Below are positions 16,541 to 25,084 of a stretch of DNA of 64,000 nucleotides, piece after piece (the stretch's first letter is position 1; every line of letters starts with the position of its first letter). Where the stretch lies: NCBI GenBank assembly GCA_018228645.1, contig CP073693.1, forward strand, positions 3,172,416-3,236,415. Direction: 5' to 3'. The DNA is from Clostridiaceae bacterium Marseille-Q4143. Lineage in GTDB: Bacteria > Bacillota > Clostridia > Lachnospirales > Lachnospiraceae. The position numbers were made by a program, and so were the translations under genes. Below the pieces are notes generated by a model, which was given only the letters and a program-made list of their open reading frames with translations, was not told the DNA's origin and did not search any database.

Positions 16541-16567
16541 CAGTTTTTTTCTGTTTTTTGCAATTTT

Positions 16568-19207
16568 TTATTTGATCTGACTTTCGACTACTTTTGCAGC
16601 CTCTTTAATGGCATCATCCACACCAGCCGGATTCTTTCCTCCTGCCTGTGCCATACCCGGACGTCCGCCACCGCCGCCACCTACCAGTGCGGCAATTGCT
16701 TTGATCAGGTTGCCTGCATGAGCACCCTTCTTCTGGGCCTCATCCGTAGCGGTTGCCATCAGATTTACTTTACCATCATTGACAGATGCCAAAACAACCA
16801 CACCGTCGCCAAGCTTCTCTTTAAGCTGATCACCGAGATCACGCAGACCATTCATGTCCACGCCTTCCAGTTTTGCAGCCAGAAGTTTGACGCCTTTAAT
16901 TTCCTGTACCTGATTCATAACATCACCAAGTGCATCTTTGGCAGCTTTGCTCTTCAGAGCATCATTCTCTGCCTGCAGGGACTTGATCTCGCTGTACAGA
17001 TGCTCGATCTTCTCACATACGGACTGCGGAGCAGTCTTCAGAAGTTTTGCTGCTTTTGCAAGCTCTGCTTCCTGTTCTTTATAATATTTGAATACGCCGT
17101 CTCCAGTCAGTGCCTCTATACGACGTACACCTGCTGCGATACCGGACTCGGATACCAGTTTGAATGCAGTAATTGCACTGGTATTTGCTACGTGAGTACC
17201 ACCGCAAAGCTCTCTAGAGAAATCTCCCATGGATACTACACGTACCTTCTCAGAGTATTTCTCATCAAACAATGCCATTGCACCGCTCTTCTTTGCTTCC
17301 TCGATATCCATGACCTGAGTCGTTACCGGAAGAGCTTCCTGAATCTTCTCATTGACCAGTTTCTCTACCTCTGCGATTTCCTCAGCAGTCATCGGCTGGA
17401 AGTGAGCAAAGTCAAAACGAAGTCTGTCAGGAGTTACCAGAGAACCTTTCTGCTCCACATGGCTTCCCAGAACAGTCTTCAGTGCTTTCTGAAGCAGATG
17501 AGTTGCACTGTGGTTCTTGGAAGTACCTGCACGGCCTGCAGCATCTACTTTCAGGGTCACCACATCACCGGTCTTGATCATGCCTTTGATCATGCGTCCT
17601 ACATGGCCAATCTTACCGCCCAGCAGTTTGATGGTATCATCCACCTGGAACTGTGCATCCCCAAGGGTAATGATACCTTTATCTCCTTCCTGTCCACCCA
17701 TCGTAGCGTAGAACGGAGTCTTCTCAGTGAAGATGGTTCCTACCTGGCCGTCAGTCAATGCTTCCACGATCTCTGTATCCGTGGTCAGAACGGTTACTTT
17801 TGATTCCTCAGTCAGATGATCATATCCGGTAAACTCACTGGTAACAGCTGCATCGATCTCATCGTATACAGTTGCATCTGCTCCCATGTAATTGGTTACT
17901 TCACGTGCAGAACGGGCCTTGGTACGCTGCTCTTCCATGCATGCTTTAAATCCGTCTTCGTCGATGGCGAAACCTTTTTCTTCCAGAATCTCTTTAGTCA
18001 GATCCAGCGGGAATCCATAAGTATCGTATAATTTGAATGCATTCTCTCCGGACAGAGTCTTTTCACCGGCTGCATTCATCTCCTCTTCCAGCTGTGTCAG
18101 AATGGAAAGTCCCTGGTCGATGGTCTTGTTGAATTTATCTTCTTCCTGATTCAGAACTTTAAAAATAAACTCTTTCTTTTCTTCCAGCTCCGGATATCCG
18201 TCTTTAGATCCCTCAATCACGGTCTCAGACAGTTTTGCAAGGAATTTTCCTTCAATTCCAAGAAGACGTCCGTGACGTGCTGCACGGCGGATCAGACGGC
18301 GGAGTACATAACCGCGTCCCTCATTGCTCGGCATGATACCATCGGAAATCATGAAAGTTGCGGAACGGATATGATCGGTAATCAGACGGATAGAGACGTC
18401 TTTTACATCATCCTTATGATATTCACAGTGTGCAAACTCACATACTTTATCTCTCAGTGCACGAACCGTATCTACATCGAAAATGGAATCTACGTCCTGA
18501 ACAACGCTTGCCAGACGCTCCAGACCCATACCGGTATCGATATTCTTCTGTACCAGCTCCGTGTAGTTGTTGTGTCCGTCATTATCGAACTGGGTGAATA
18601 CGTTATTCCAGATCTCCATGTAACGGTCACAGTCACATCCTACTGTACAGCCTGGTTTGCCGCAGCCGTATTTTTCTCCACGGTCATAGTAAATCTCAGA
18701 GCAGGGACCGCAGGGACCTGCGCCATGCTCCCAGAAGTTATCTTCTTTTCCAAATTTAAAGATCCGGTCTGCAGGGATTCCGATCTCTTTATTCCAGATG
18801 TCAAATGCCTCATCATCCTCCAGGTATACAGACGGATATAATCTCTGCGGATCCAGCCCGACCACTTCAGTCAGGAACTCCCAGGACCAGTGGATTGCTT
18901 CATCTTTGAAGTAATCTCCAAAAGAAAAATTACCAAGCATCTCAAAAAAGGTACCGTGACGTGCGGTCTTTCCTACATTCTCGATATCACCTGTACGGAT
19001 ACATTTCTGGCAGGTAGTTACCCGTCGTCTCGGCGGAATCTCTGCTCCTGTAAAGTAAGGTTTCAGAGGTGCCATACCAGAGTTAATCAGAAGAAGGCTC
19101 TTGTCGTTATGTGGAACGAGTGAAAAGCTCTTCATTTTCAGATGGCCTTTGCTCTCGAAGAAATCCAGAAACATTCTCCGGAGCTCGTTTACGCCGTATT
19201 CTTTCAC
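16568..19207 (-). CDS. alaS: Alanyl-tRNA synthetase
   Basis: A full-length 879-residue class II AlaRS. The catalytic domain holds FLDFFESKGHLKMKSFSLVP, HGTFFEMLGNFSFGDYFK (motif 2) and NEGRGYVLRRLIRRA (motif 3). The editing domain follows with the zinc ligands SATHLLQKAL (HxxxH region) and CGGTHVANT, then a C-Ala domain with GGGGGGRPGMAQAGG, which helps bind tRNA. It uses a GTG start (19205-19207) with AGGAGG at 8 nt. No T-box leader is present; the gene starts only 18 nt after the efp terminator, so expression may rely on read-through from efp or an unseen promoter. Confidence 0.98.
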   Translation of the reverse strand: MKEYGVNELRRMFLDFFESKGHLKMKSFSLVPHNDKSLLLINSGMAPLKPYFTGAEIPPRRRVTTCQKCIRTGDIENVGKTARHGTFFEMLGNFSFGDYFKDEAIHWSWEFLTEVVGLDPQRLYPSVYLEDDEAFDIWNKEIGIPADRIFKFGKEDNFWEHGAGPCGPCSEIYYDRGEKYGCGKPGCTVGCDCDRYMEIWNNVFTQFDNDGHNNYTELVQKNIDTGMGLERLASVVQDVDSIFDVDTVRALRDKVCEFAHCEYHKDDVKDVSIRLITDHIRSATFMISDGIMPSNEGRGYVLRRLIRRAARHGRLLGIEGKFLAKLSETVIEGSKDGYPELEEKKEFIFKVLNQEEDKFNKTIDQGLSILTQLEEEMNAAGEKTLSGENAFKLYDTYGFPLDLTKEILEEKGFAIDEDGFKACMEEQRTKARSAREVTNYMGADATVYDEIDAAVTSEFTGYDHLTEESKVTVLTTDTEIVEALTDGQVGTIFTEKTPFYATMGGQEGDKGIITLGDAQFQVDDTIKLLGGKIGHVGRMIKGMIKTGDVVTLKVDAAGRAGTSKNHSATHLLQKALKTVLGSHVEQKGSLVTPDRLRFDFAHFQPMTAEEIAEVEKLVNEKIQEALPVTTQVMDIEEAKKSGAMALFDEKYSEKVRVVSMGDFSRELCGGTHVANTSAITAFKLVSESGIAAGVRRIEALTGDGVFKYYKEQEAELAKAAKLLKTAPQSVCEKIEHLYSEIKSLQAENDALKSKAAKDALGDVMNQVQEIKGVKLLAAKLEGVDMNGLRDLGDQLKEKLGDGVVVLASVNDGKVNLMATATDEAQKKGAHAGNLIKAIAALVGGGGGGRPGMAQAGGKNPAGVDDAIKEAAKVVESQIK

Positions 19208-19224
19208 TTTCTTTTCCTCCTGTC

Positions 19225-19253
19225 AAAAGACCCGGATTTTCATCCAGGTCTTT
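19225..19253 (-). terminator. Intrinsic terminator after efp
   Basis: A 12-bp stem (19226-19237 with 19242-19253) with a GAAA tetraloop on the minus strand, one G-U pair, then TTTTGACAG. It lies 25 nt after the efp stop and 18 nt before alaS. Confidence 0.65.
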
Positions 19254-19277
19254 CAGAAAATTCTTGCTCAGTTATCC

Positions 19278-19835
19278 TTATACACGGGACAGATACTCAC
19301 CGGTTCTGGTGTCAATCTTGATCTTGTTGCCCTGCTCTACGAACAGCGGTACGTTTACAACTGCGCCGGTCTCAACGGTTGCCGGTTTGGTTGCGCCTGT
19401 AGCAGTATCGCCTTTGAAGCCCGGCTCGGTATCAATGATCTCAAGCTCTACAAACAGCGGAGCCTCTACTGCAAATACATTTCCGTTATGAGAACAGATC
19501 TTAACCATCTCATTCTCTTTTACGAACTTCAGAGAATCTCCAACGTCATCACTGTTCAGTGCGATCTGGTCGAAAGTCTCTACGTTCATGAAGTGATACA
19601 GATCTCCGTCACTGTACAGATACTGCATGTCCACACGGTCAATACGTGCTGCCGGGAATTTCTCAGTCGGACGGAAAGTCTTCTCAACTACACCGCCGTT
19701 GATAATATTCTTAAGTTTGGTTCTTACGAATGCAGCGCCTTTACCAGGTTTTACATGCTGGAACTCCAAAATCTGATAAACGTTTCCCTCAATCTCAAGG
19801 GTAACACCATTTCTAAAATCTCCTGCTGAAATCAT
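19278..19835 (-). CDS. efp: Elongation factor P
   Basis: A 185-residue EF-P, the standard length, which relieves ribosome stalling at polyproline. Domain I carries the loop [14 protein letters not shown] with Lys32 as the residue modified in many species. The OB-fold domain III has the signature [15 protein letters not shown] at the C-terminus. The ATG at 19833-19835 follows AGGAGGACGAACATA; an upstream in-frame start 36 nt earlier would add a non-conserved extension and was rejected. It is transcribed ahead of alaS. Confidence 0.97.
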   Translation of the reverse strand: MISAGDFRNGVTLEIEGNVYQILEFQHVKPGKGAAFVRTKLKNIINGGVVEKTFRPTEKFPAARIDRVDMQYLYSDGDLYHFMNVETFDQIALNSDDVGDSLKFVKENEMVKICSHNGNVFAVEAPLFVELEIIDTEPGFKGDTATGATKPATVETGAVVNVPLFVEQGNKIKIDTRTGEYLSRV

Positions 19836-19946
19836 TATGTTCGTCCTCCTTATGTTACAAAGGGAATGCACAATCCCCTCACTTTAACTCATTTTATAAT
19901 ACTTTTCCGATCATTTCAACTATTTTATGAGAATTTTTTCATCTGC

Positions 19947-20396
19947 CTATTCCAGTATTTTTTTCAGTTCGTCCATAAATGTATTCACATCCTTAAATTC
20001 CCTGTAGACGGATGCGAAACGCACATAGGCAACAGAATCCAGATCCTTTAATTTTCCCATGACCAGCTCGCCGATTTCCTCACTGGAAATCTCCCTCTCT
20101 TCTTTATTGAATATACAGGCCTCCACATCATCTATCATGGCTTCAATCTGTGCTGCGGAGATCGGTCTCTTATGGCAGGCTCTGAATACACCGCCCTCTA
20201 TCTTGGCGCGGTCATACGTCTCCCGGTTATTGTCTTTCTTAATGACAATCATTGGAATCGTCTCCACCTTCTCATAAGTGGTAAACCGCTTATGACACTC
20301 ATCACATTCTCTTCTGCGGCGGATGGAATCTCCGTCATCCGCAGGTCTTGAATCAATCACCCTAGTATTATCCTTTCCGCAGTATGGACATTTCAT
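19947..20396 (-). CDS. nrdR: Transcriptional repressor NrdR
   Basis: A 149-residue NrdR, a zinc-ribbon/ATP-cone repressor of ribonucleotide reductase genes. The zinc ribbon has CPYC (Cys3 and Cys6) and [13 protein letters not shown] with its second cysteine pair. The ATP-cone (about 49-139) starts at [18 protein letters not shown]. The start at 20394-20396 follows GGGAGGG; the frame extends 25 codons upstream without a matching domain. It is preceded by a SigA promoter and is divergent from the ylmC-like gene. Confidence 0.97.
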   Translation of the reverse strand: MKCPYCGKDNTRVIDSRPADDGDSIRRRRECDECHKRFTTYEKVETIPMIVIKKDNNRETYDRAKIEGGVFRACHKRPISAAQIEAMIDDVEACIFNKEEREISSEEIGELVMGKLKDLDSVAYVRFASVYREFKDVNTFMDELKKILE

Positions 20397-20426
20397 CCCG
20401 GAATCCCTCCCTTTTTTCTTTCGTCC

Positions 20427-20456
20427 AGTATATAACAGCGTCCGCCTTAATGTCAA
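20427..20456 (-). promoter_or_regulatory. SigA-type promoter of nrdR
   Basis: TTGACA (20451-20456) and TATACT (20427-20432) on the minus strand with 18-bp spacing. Confidence 0.65.
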
Positions 20457-20528
20457 CGAAAGAGCCGTCACTTTACCGGATAAATTTTACTTCGCCGCAT
20501 ACACTGAAATCAAAAAGAGGCATTGTGC

Positions 20529-20795
20529 ATGCATTTTTGTGAGCTGAAAGAAAAAGACGTCATCAACCGCTGTAACTGTAGACGGCTCGGCCGGGTCAAT
20601 GACCTGATCCTTGATCCGAAAAACGGCTGCATCTGCTCCATCGTCGTACCTGGACCATTCCGGCTCTGCGGGCTTCTCGGACCGGATCAGGAATACGTGA
20701 TTCCCTGGAAAAAGATCTGTCAGATCGGTCCTGATATCATTCTGGTGGAAATCTGTGAGGAAGAAGTTCTGATGCCAAGAAAAATATGGAAATAG
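20529..20795 (+). CDS. YlmC/YmxH family sporulation protein (PRC-barrel)
   Basis: An 88-residue protein of the YlmC/YmxH family. It has a single PRC-barrel-like domain with ELKEKDVINRCNCRRLGRV near the start, then DLILDPKNGCICSIVVPGP and IPWKKICQIGPDIILVEI. The family is conserved in spore formers and is often linked to sporulation operons, but its biochemical role is not known. The ATG at 20529 lies 8 nt after AAAAAGAGG; a TTG at 20523 is an alternative. It precedes sigG by about 80 bp on the same strand. Confidence 0.85.
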   Translation: MHFCELKEKDVINRCNCRRLGRVNDLILDPKNGCICSIVVPGPFRLCGLLGPDQEYVIPWKKICQIGPDIILVEICEEEVLMPRKIWK

Positions 20796-20812
20796 TTATT
20801 TCATGCCACCCT

Positions 20813-20840
20813 GCATAACCGTCCGTTTTTCGGAAATGCT
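20813..20840 (+). promoter_or_regulatory. Candidate SigF-type promoter of sigG
   Basis: GCATA (20813-20817), then 14 bp, then GGAAATGCT (20832-20840). This matches the forespore SigF pattern GYATA-N15-GGNNANANT with one mismatch and one base less spacing. In Bacillus sigG is transcribed by SigF, which fits. Confidence 0.45.
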
Positions 20841-20873
20841 TTTAACAGACAATTGACAGCAGGAGGAAATGAG

Positions 20874-21650
20874 ATGATTCTGAACAAAGTGGAAATCTGC
20901 GGAGTCAATACATCGAGACTTCCGCTTCTCACGGCAGAAGAAAAAAATACACTGTTTGAGCGAATAAAAAAGGGCGACAAAGAAGCCCGGGAACTGTACA
21001 TCAAAGGAAATCTCAGACTGGTCTTAAGCGTCATCAAGCGTTTCTCTTCCAGCAGTGAAAATGCCGATGACTTGTTCCAGATCGGCTGTATCGGCCTTAT
21101 GAAGGCCATCGACAATTTTGACTGCACACTGGATGTCAAATTTTCCACTTATGCTGTTCCAATGATCGTGGGGGAAATCCGCCGTTATCTCCGGGATAAT
21201 AACAGCATCCGTGTCAGCCGTTCCCTTCGGGATATTGCTTACAAGGCCATCTATGCCAGAGAAAGCCTGTCCCGCGAGACCGCTCAGGAGCCGACACTTC
21301 ACCAGATCTCGGAAGCCATTCAAATTCCGGAAGAAGACATCGTCTACGCACTGGACGCCATCCAGAGCCCGATCAGCCTTTACGATCCGGTCTACACAGA
21401 AGGCGGTGATACCCTCTATGTCATGGATCAGATTAGTGACAAGAAAAACAAGGAAGACAACTGGGTCCGAAATCTGTCTCTCTCCGAAGCCATGAAGCAT
21501 CTGACTCCGCGGGAAAGCCGCATTATCCGGCTTCGTTTCTTCGAAGGACGTACTCAGATGGAAGTGGCCGAAGAAATCCATATCTCCCAGGCACAGGTCA
21601 GCCGTCTTGAAAAAAATGCGTTAAAAACTATGCGCGGCTATCTGAAATAA
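20874..21650 (+). CDS. sigG: Late forespore sigma factor SigG
   Basis: A 258-residue sigma factor directing late forespore transcription. The N-terminus MILNKVEICGVNTSRLPLL is the diagnostic SigG start. Region 2 follows (NLRLVLSVIKRFSSSSENADDLFQIGCIGLMKAI and FSTYAVPMIVGEIRRYLRD), then region 3, then region 4 with LTPRESRIIRLRFFEGRTQMEVAEEI and the helix-turn-helix SQAQVSRLEK. I start at the ATG 20874, preceded by AGGAGGAAATGAG; an upstream TTG would include that site. It is convergent with sigE, not co-directional as in Bacillus. Confidence 0.97.
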   Translation: MILNKVEICGVNTSRLPLLTAEEKNTLFERIKKGDKEARELYIKGNLRLVLSVIKRFSSSSENADDLFQIGCIGLMKAIDNFDCTLDVKFSTYAVPMIVGEIRRYLRDNNSIRVSRSLRDIAYKAIYARESLSRETAQEPTLHQISEAIQIPEEDIVYALDAIQSPISLYDPVYTEGGDTLYVMDQISDKKNKEDNWVRNLSLSEAMKHLTPRESRIIRLRFFEGRTQMEVAEEIHISQAQVSRLEKNALKTMRGYLK

Positions 21651-21661
21651 ACCTACAGACT

Positions 21662-21689
21662 AAAAACAGAGCCGCTGTGCAGGCGGCTC
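21662..21689 (-). terminator. Terminator between convergent sigG and sigE
   Basis: GAGCCGC (21669-21675) pairs with GCGGCTC (21683-21689). The minus-strand tail TGTTTTTAG is T-rich, so it mainly serves sigE; the plus-strand tail is poor. Confidence 0.65.
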
Positions 21690-21701
21690 CGAATCAATTA
21701 G

Positions 21702-22442
21702 TCATTCATATTTTACAATTTCTTTTTTCAGTCTTCCGATAATTTTCTTTTCCAGCCTGGAAATGTAAGACTGAGAAATACCCATAAGATCCGCCACTTC
21801 TTTCTGTGTCATCTCTCTGCCGGACGGGTGATTCAGTCCGAAGCGCAGTTCTATGATAGTCTTTTCTCTCCTGGAAAGTTTAGAAAGCGCTTTCTTCAGC
21901 AGTTTCCGCTCTACCTCATTTTCCAGATCCCGATAAATGATATCCGCATCTGTACCCAGGATATCCGACAGGAGCAGTTCATTTCCATCCCAATCCACAT
22001 TCAGCGGCTCGTCGATGGAGACTTCCATCCGCATCTTGCTGTTGCGGCGCAGATACATGAGGATCTCATTTTCAATACATCTGGACGCATATGTCGCAAG
22101 CTTGATATTTTTGTTCCGGTTAAATGTATTGATCGCCTTGATCAACCCGATCGTGCCTATGGAAATCAGATCTTCCACACCTACTCCGGTATTTTCAAAT
22201 TTTCTGGCTATGTACACTACAAGTCTCAGATTATGTTCAATGAGTGTTGCCCTTGCCTGCTCTCCGTTCTCACTTTCCAGTCCGAGAATTGCCCTCGCTT
22301 CCTCTTCTGCATTCAATGGCGGCGGCAAAATCTCCGTGCCTCCGATATAGTGAATCTCTCCCTCCCGGGCAAAGATCATGCTTTTCAGTCTTGGTGCCAC
22401 TTTCAGCTGCACCTGATGCGGTATGGTTACTTTTATAATCAT
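21702..22442 (-). CDS. sigE: Early mother-cell sigma factor SigE (pro-form)
   Basis: A 246-residue SigE precursor. The first 30 or so residues form the membrane-targeting pro-sequence, and the processing region reads [15 protein letters not shown], closely like the Bacillus cleavage site. Region 2 holds [39 protein letters not shown] and [19 protein letters not shown]; region 4 has [15 protein letters not shown] and the [22 protein letters not shown]. It lies 12 bp after spoIIGA, which encodes the protease that activates it. Confidence 0.97.
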   Translation of the reverse strand: MIIKVTIPHQVQLKVAPRLKSMIFAREGEIHYIGGTEILPPPLNAEEEARAILGLESENGEQARATLIEHNLRLVVYIARKFENTGVGVEDLISIGTIGLIKAINTFNRNKNIKLATYASRCIENEILMYLRRNSKMRMEVSIDEPLNVDWDGNELLLSDILGTDADIIYRDLENEVERKLLKKALSKLSRREKTIIELRFGLNHPSGREMTQKEVADLMGISQSYISRLEKKIIGRLKKEIVKYE

Positions 22443-22454
22443 ATTGCCTCCCCC

Positions 22455-23234
22455 TCACGAGGAAAGCAGGTCACGATGAAGTATCAGCGGATATCTTCCG
22501 GCCGACTGTGGCATGACGGCAATCCACGGCTTCTGAATCTCCACAGTTTCTGACAGATTGCGAATTTTCATGATATCAATCCGGTAGGCTGTCAGAATTC
22601 CTTTCTGTGAAATCGTCTGATAAGGAATCATCCGCGGAATTCTCTCTGTCCTGTCCCCTTTCAACAAAAGTTCCATATAAGCACGGTCCACAAGACTCAC
22701 CGGACTTCTACTGACAGGATCTGTAAGTCCGTTCCCGGTATCCAGAAGTCCTTCCAGTTCCAGTTGACAGCTGCCGCAAATCAAAACCGCACGGCACACC
22801 CGCTGTTCTTCCTTCTTTTTCTCCAGAATCAGCGTTTCCAGCCCGGATAAAACAACCCCGGCAACACTTCCTGCCATCAGGAACACCATGCCATTCAGCC
22901 GATAAAACTGGTCTGCATACCTGAGAAAGCCTCCCATGAGAAAACATTCCAGATAAAGCCCTGCCACCGTCAGTCTGAAATGTTTTTCTCTTCCAAAAGC
23001 GATGGCCGTCATCAGCACTGCCAGAAACAGGCTCCCCAGAAAACAACCGGCTCTACTGATCCATTCCGAACCAATCGTCAGCAGACAAGCCCCCAGGCTT
23101 CCTGCTATGGCCGCCGCAAGAATCCGCCCTGCATGCAGCGGTTTCCGAAACAGCTTTGCTGTCAGAACCAAAAGTTCCGCATCCATCCACAGATTTTCCA
23201 GAAATAAAATATCTACATAAACTTCATAGTACAC
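22455..23234 (-). CDS. spoIIGA: Sigma-E processing peptidase SpoIIGA
   Basis: A 259-residue membrane aspartic protease that cleaves pro-SigE. The N-terminal half has five hydrophobic segments (about 1-135), beginning YYEVYVDILFLENLWMD, the family signature. The C-terminal half has LEGLLDTGNGLTDPVS, where DTGN is the catalytic aspartate motif. It is somewhat shorter than the Bacillus protein (about 309). The start is GTG (23232-23234) after GAGAGGG. It forms the conserved spoIIGA-sigE pair and is preceded by a spoIIG-type promoter. Confidence 0.93.
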   Translation of the reverse strand: MYYEVYVDILFLENLWMDAELLVLTAKLFRKPLHAGRILAAAIAGSLGACLLTIGSEWISRAGCFLGSLFLAVLMTAIAFGREKHFRLTVAGLYLECFLMGGFLRYADQFYRLNGMVFLMAGSVAGVVLSGLETLILEKKKEEQRVCRAVLICGSCQLELEGLLDTGNGLTDPVSRSPVSLVDRAYMELLLKGDRTERIPRMIPYQTISQKGILTAYRIDIMKIRNLSETVEIQKPWIAVMPQSAGRYPLILHRDLLSS

Positions 23235-23263
23235 TTGCTGCCCTCTCTCTTATGATAGACAAC

Positions 23264-23296
23264 ATTATAGGGAAAGGGCGCCGCAGACTTTGTCAG
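23264..23296 (-). promoter_or_regulatory. spoIIG-type promoter with 21-bp spacing
   Basis: TATAAT (23264-23269) is preceded by CTGACA (23291-23296) at 21 bp instead of 17. The Bacillus spoIIG promoter also has over-long (22-bp) spacing and depends on phosphorylated Spo0A. A TGTCGGA element, one mismatch from the 0A box TGTCGAA, is at 23332-23338. Confidence 0.55.
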
Positions 23297-23334
23297 ATAC
23301 CGGCGGAAAATCCGGCTTTTTCTCGCCATAATCC

Positions 23335-23367
23335 GACAAAAGGCGGATCGAAAACGATCCGCCTTTT
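23335..23367 (-). terminator. Strong intrinsic terminator of aroD
   Basis: A perfect 13-bp stem AAAAGGCGGATCG / CGATCCGCCTTTT (23338-23350 and 23355-23367) with an AAAA/TTTT loop, 7 bp after the aroD stop. The minus-strand tail is TTTTGTCGG. Confidence 0.85.
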
Positions 23368-23374
23368 CTGACTC

Positions 23375-24133
23375 TTATAAAATTATATCCAGTATCTCTC
23401 TCATGTTCTCTACCGGAATCTGCCCGGGAGCCGACGCTTCGCCAGCGGTGGCAAAGGTCAGTGCTGAACCGGTCAGTGGTCCGCTGATTCTACTGACAAC
23501 GCCCTGTTTTCCCATGGACATGGTAATCACCGGAATTTCCAACGTCTCATATGCTGTCAGAGTCACCTGCAGAAGGTTTAAGACGTCCTGCGGGCACCCC
23601 GGCATCACTGCCAGTTTGGCCACGTCCGCTCCCAGCGCCTGCATCCGTGTCAGGCGCCGCAGCATTTCTTCCGGCACCGGGGTTGCCGCAAAGTCATGGT
23701 TGGATGCGATCGTATGCACTCCCAGTTCCTGCAGTTTTCTCATATGCGCTGCAGTACTGTCCTCATCCATAAAGGCTTCCACGTCTATCAGATCCACCAG
23801 TCCCGAGCCTGCTGCCCGCTCATTCAGCTGATAATAAGTTTCTTTTTCCACCATCCGGTGTCCGCCCTCGTCCGCACTGCGGAATGTATAGAGAAGCGCC
23901 TGATTTTTCAGAATCACACGAAGCATGGAAAGGATCTCTTCCAGCTTTCCTTCCACAAAAATATCCTCATAGAAATCCGCACGCCATTCTACCACTTCGG
24001 TCGGAAGGAGGCTGATCTCTTCCGCTTTTTTCCGAATTTCTTCCACTGTCTCCGCCACAATCGGAATACAGATTTTCGGAGTTCCCTCTCCCATCAGCGT
24101 ACCGCTTGGTCCAAGTCCGAACGTTTTTTTCAT
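23375..24133 (-). CDS. aroD: 3-dehydroquinate dehydratase, type I
   Basis: A 252-residue type I dehydroquinase, step 3 of the shikimate pathway. The Schiff-base lysine lies in DVAKLAVMP and the general-base histidine in ASNHDFAATP. The N-terminus KICIPIVAETVEEI and the substrate-binding segment VVEWRADFYED are typical. It is 21 bp downstream of aroE with a strong GGGGAG site, so the two form a small shikimate operon that ends at the terminator 23335-23367. Confidence 0.95.
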   Translation of the reverse strand: MKKTFGLGPSGTLMGEGTPKICIPIVAETVEEIRKKAEEISLLPTEVVEWRADFYEDIFVEGKLEEILSMLRVILKNQALLYTFRSADEGGHRMVEKETYYQLNERAAGSGLVDLIDVEAFMDEDSTAAHMRKLQELGVHTIASNHDFAATPVPEEMLRRLTRMQALGADVAKLAVMPGCPQDVLNLLQVTLTAYETLEIPVITMSMGKQGVVSRISGPLTGSALTFATAGEASAPGQIPVENMREILDIIL

Positions 24134-24154
24134 GATTCATCTCCCCTGCTGGTT

Positions 24155-25024
24155 TCAGCTGAAATATTTTTCTTTGACAAGTCCGACCGGCATTTCATGT
24201 CCGGTCCACAGTTCAAACGCATAAGCACCCTGATAAAGAAGCATATACATGCCGTTAAATGTACTGCATCCGACGTCCTCCGCCATGCGGAGAAGTTTCG
24301 TCTTTCTCGGATTATAGATCACATCGGAAACAATCAGTTCCGGATGGAAGAACGTCTGATCCGGCACCAGACAGCGATCTTCATGAGGACTCATTCCCAC
24401 CGAAGAAGCATTGACCAGAATGGCACTGTCCTCGATACTTTTCTTCATCTGCACCTGATCTGCCAGTTCATACATGCAGATCTTACAGTCTGTACCAGCA
24501 TTGACCCGCTCCACTACTTTCTCTGTCTCTCCCCAGGAATGTCCCTTTCTGGCAATCACATCAATCTCAGGCACTCCGTCAAGCGCTGCCTGCGCAATAA
24601 TAGAAGCTGCAGCCCCGCCGGTTCCGAGAATCGTCATTTTCTTTCCGATAATATCATATCCGGCATCCTCTACTGCTCGCATATAACCTTTGCCATCCGT
24701 ATTATATCCGGTCAGGACGCCATTTTCCTGCACGACTGTATTGACTGCACCGATCAGCTCCGCTTCCTGTGATTTTACATCCACCCGTTCAAACATGCTT
24801 CTCTTGTGCGGCATGGTACAGTTCCATCCTCTTGCATTCATGACGATCAGGCCATCCACCGCTGTCTCAAACTCTTCCGGTGATACATCAAACGCCAGAT
24901 ATACACAGTCAAGTCCGTGATATCGAAAGGATTCGTTATGCATGGCAGGTGATACACTGTGTGCCACCGGGCTGCCAAGAAGGCACGTCAGTCCTGTATG
25001 TCCTGTAATTGGTACTCCATTCAT
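24155..25024 (-). CDS. aroE: Shikimate dehydrogenase
   Basis: A 289-residue AroE that reduces 3-dehydroshikimate with NADPH. The substrate site is HSVSPAMHNE; the catalytic lysine lies in MPHK; the nucleotide-binding loop is GTGGAAAS (about residues 133-140), followed by the adenosine-phosphate-binding RKGHSWGE region. DVIYNPRKT and the late Gln in YQGAYAFELW complete the site. It starts 23 bp after the ftsZ terminator and overlaps no other gene; no separate promoter is evident. Confidence 0.95.
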   Translation of the reverse strand: MNGVPITGHTGLTCLLGSPVAHSVSPAMHNESFRYHGLDCVYLAFDVSPEEFETAVDGLIVMNARGWNCTMPHKRSMFERVDVKSQEAELIGAVNTVVQENGVLTGYNTDGKGYMRAVEDAGYDIIGKKMTILGTGGAAASIIAQAALDGVPEIDVIARKGHSWGETEKVVERVNAGTDCKICMYELADQVQMKKSIEDSAILVNASSVGMSPHEDRCLVPDQTFFHPELIVSDVIYNPRKTKLLRMAEDVGCSTFNGMYMLLYQGAYAFELWTGHEMPVGLVKEKYFS

Positions 25025-25046
25025 GATTAATTTCCTCCGTATATAA

Positions 25047-25077
25047 CAAAACCGCCCTTGAATGCCTCGGGCGGTTT
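25047..25077 (-). terminator. Intrinsic terminator after ftsZ
   Basis: AAACCGCCC (25049-25057) pairs with GGGCGGTTT (25069-25077) around an 11-nt loop, followed on the minus strand by TTTTGTTAT. It marks the end of the division cluster. Confidence 0.8.
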
Positions 25078-25084
25078 CGATTAT

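Noticed and set aside
16517..17803. A 428-codon plus-strand open frame opposite alaS
   Set aside because: Shadow of the alaS reading frame; no ribosome binding site or domain signature.
19208..19260. Possible T-box leader for alaS
   Set aside because: The gap to efp is only 70 bp and is filled by a simple terminator; no T-box sequence or specifier loop is present.
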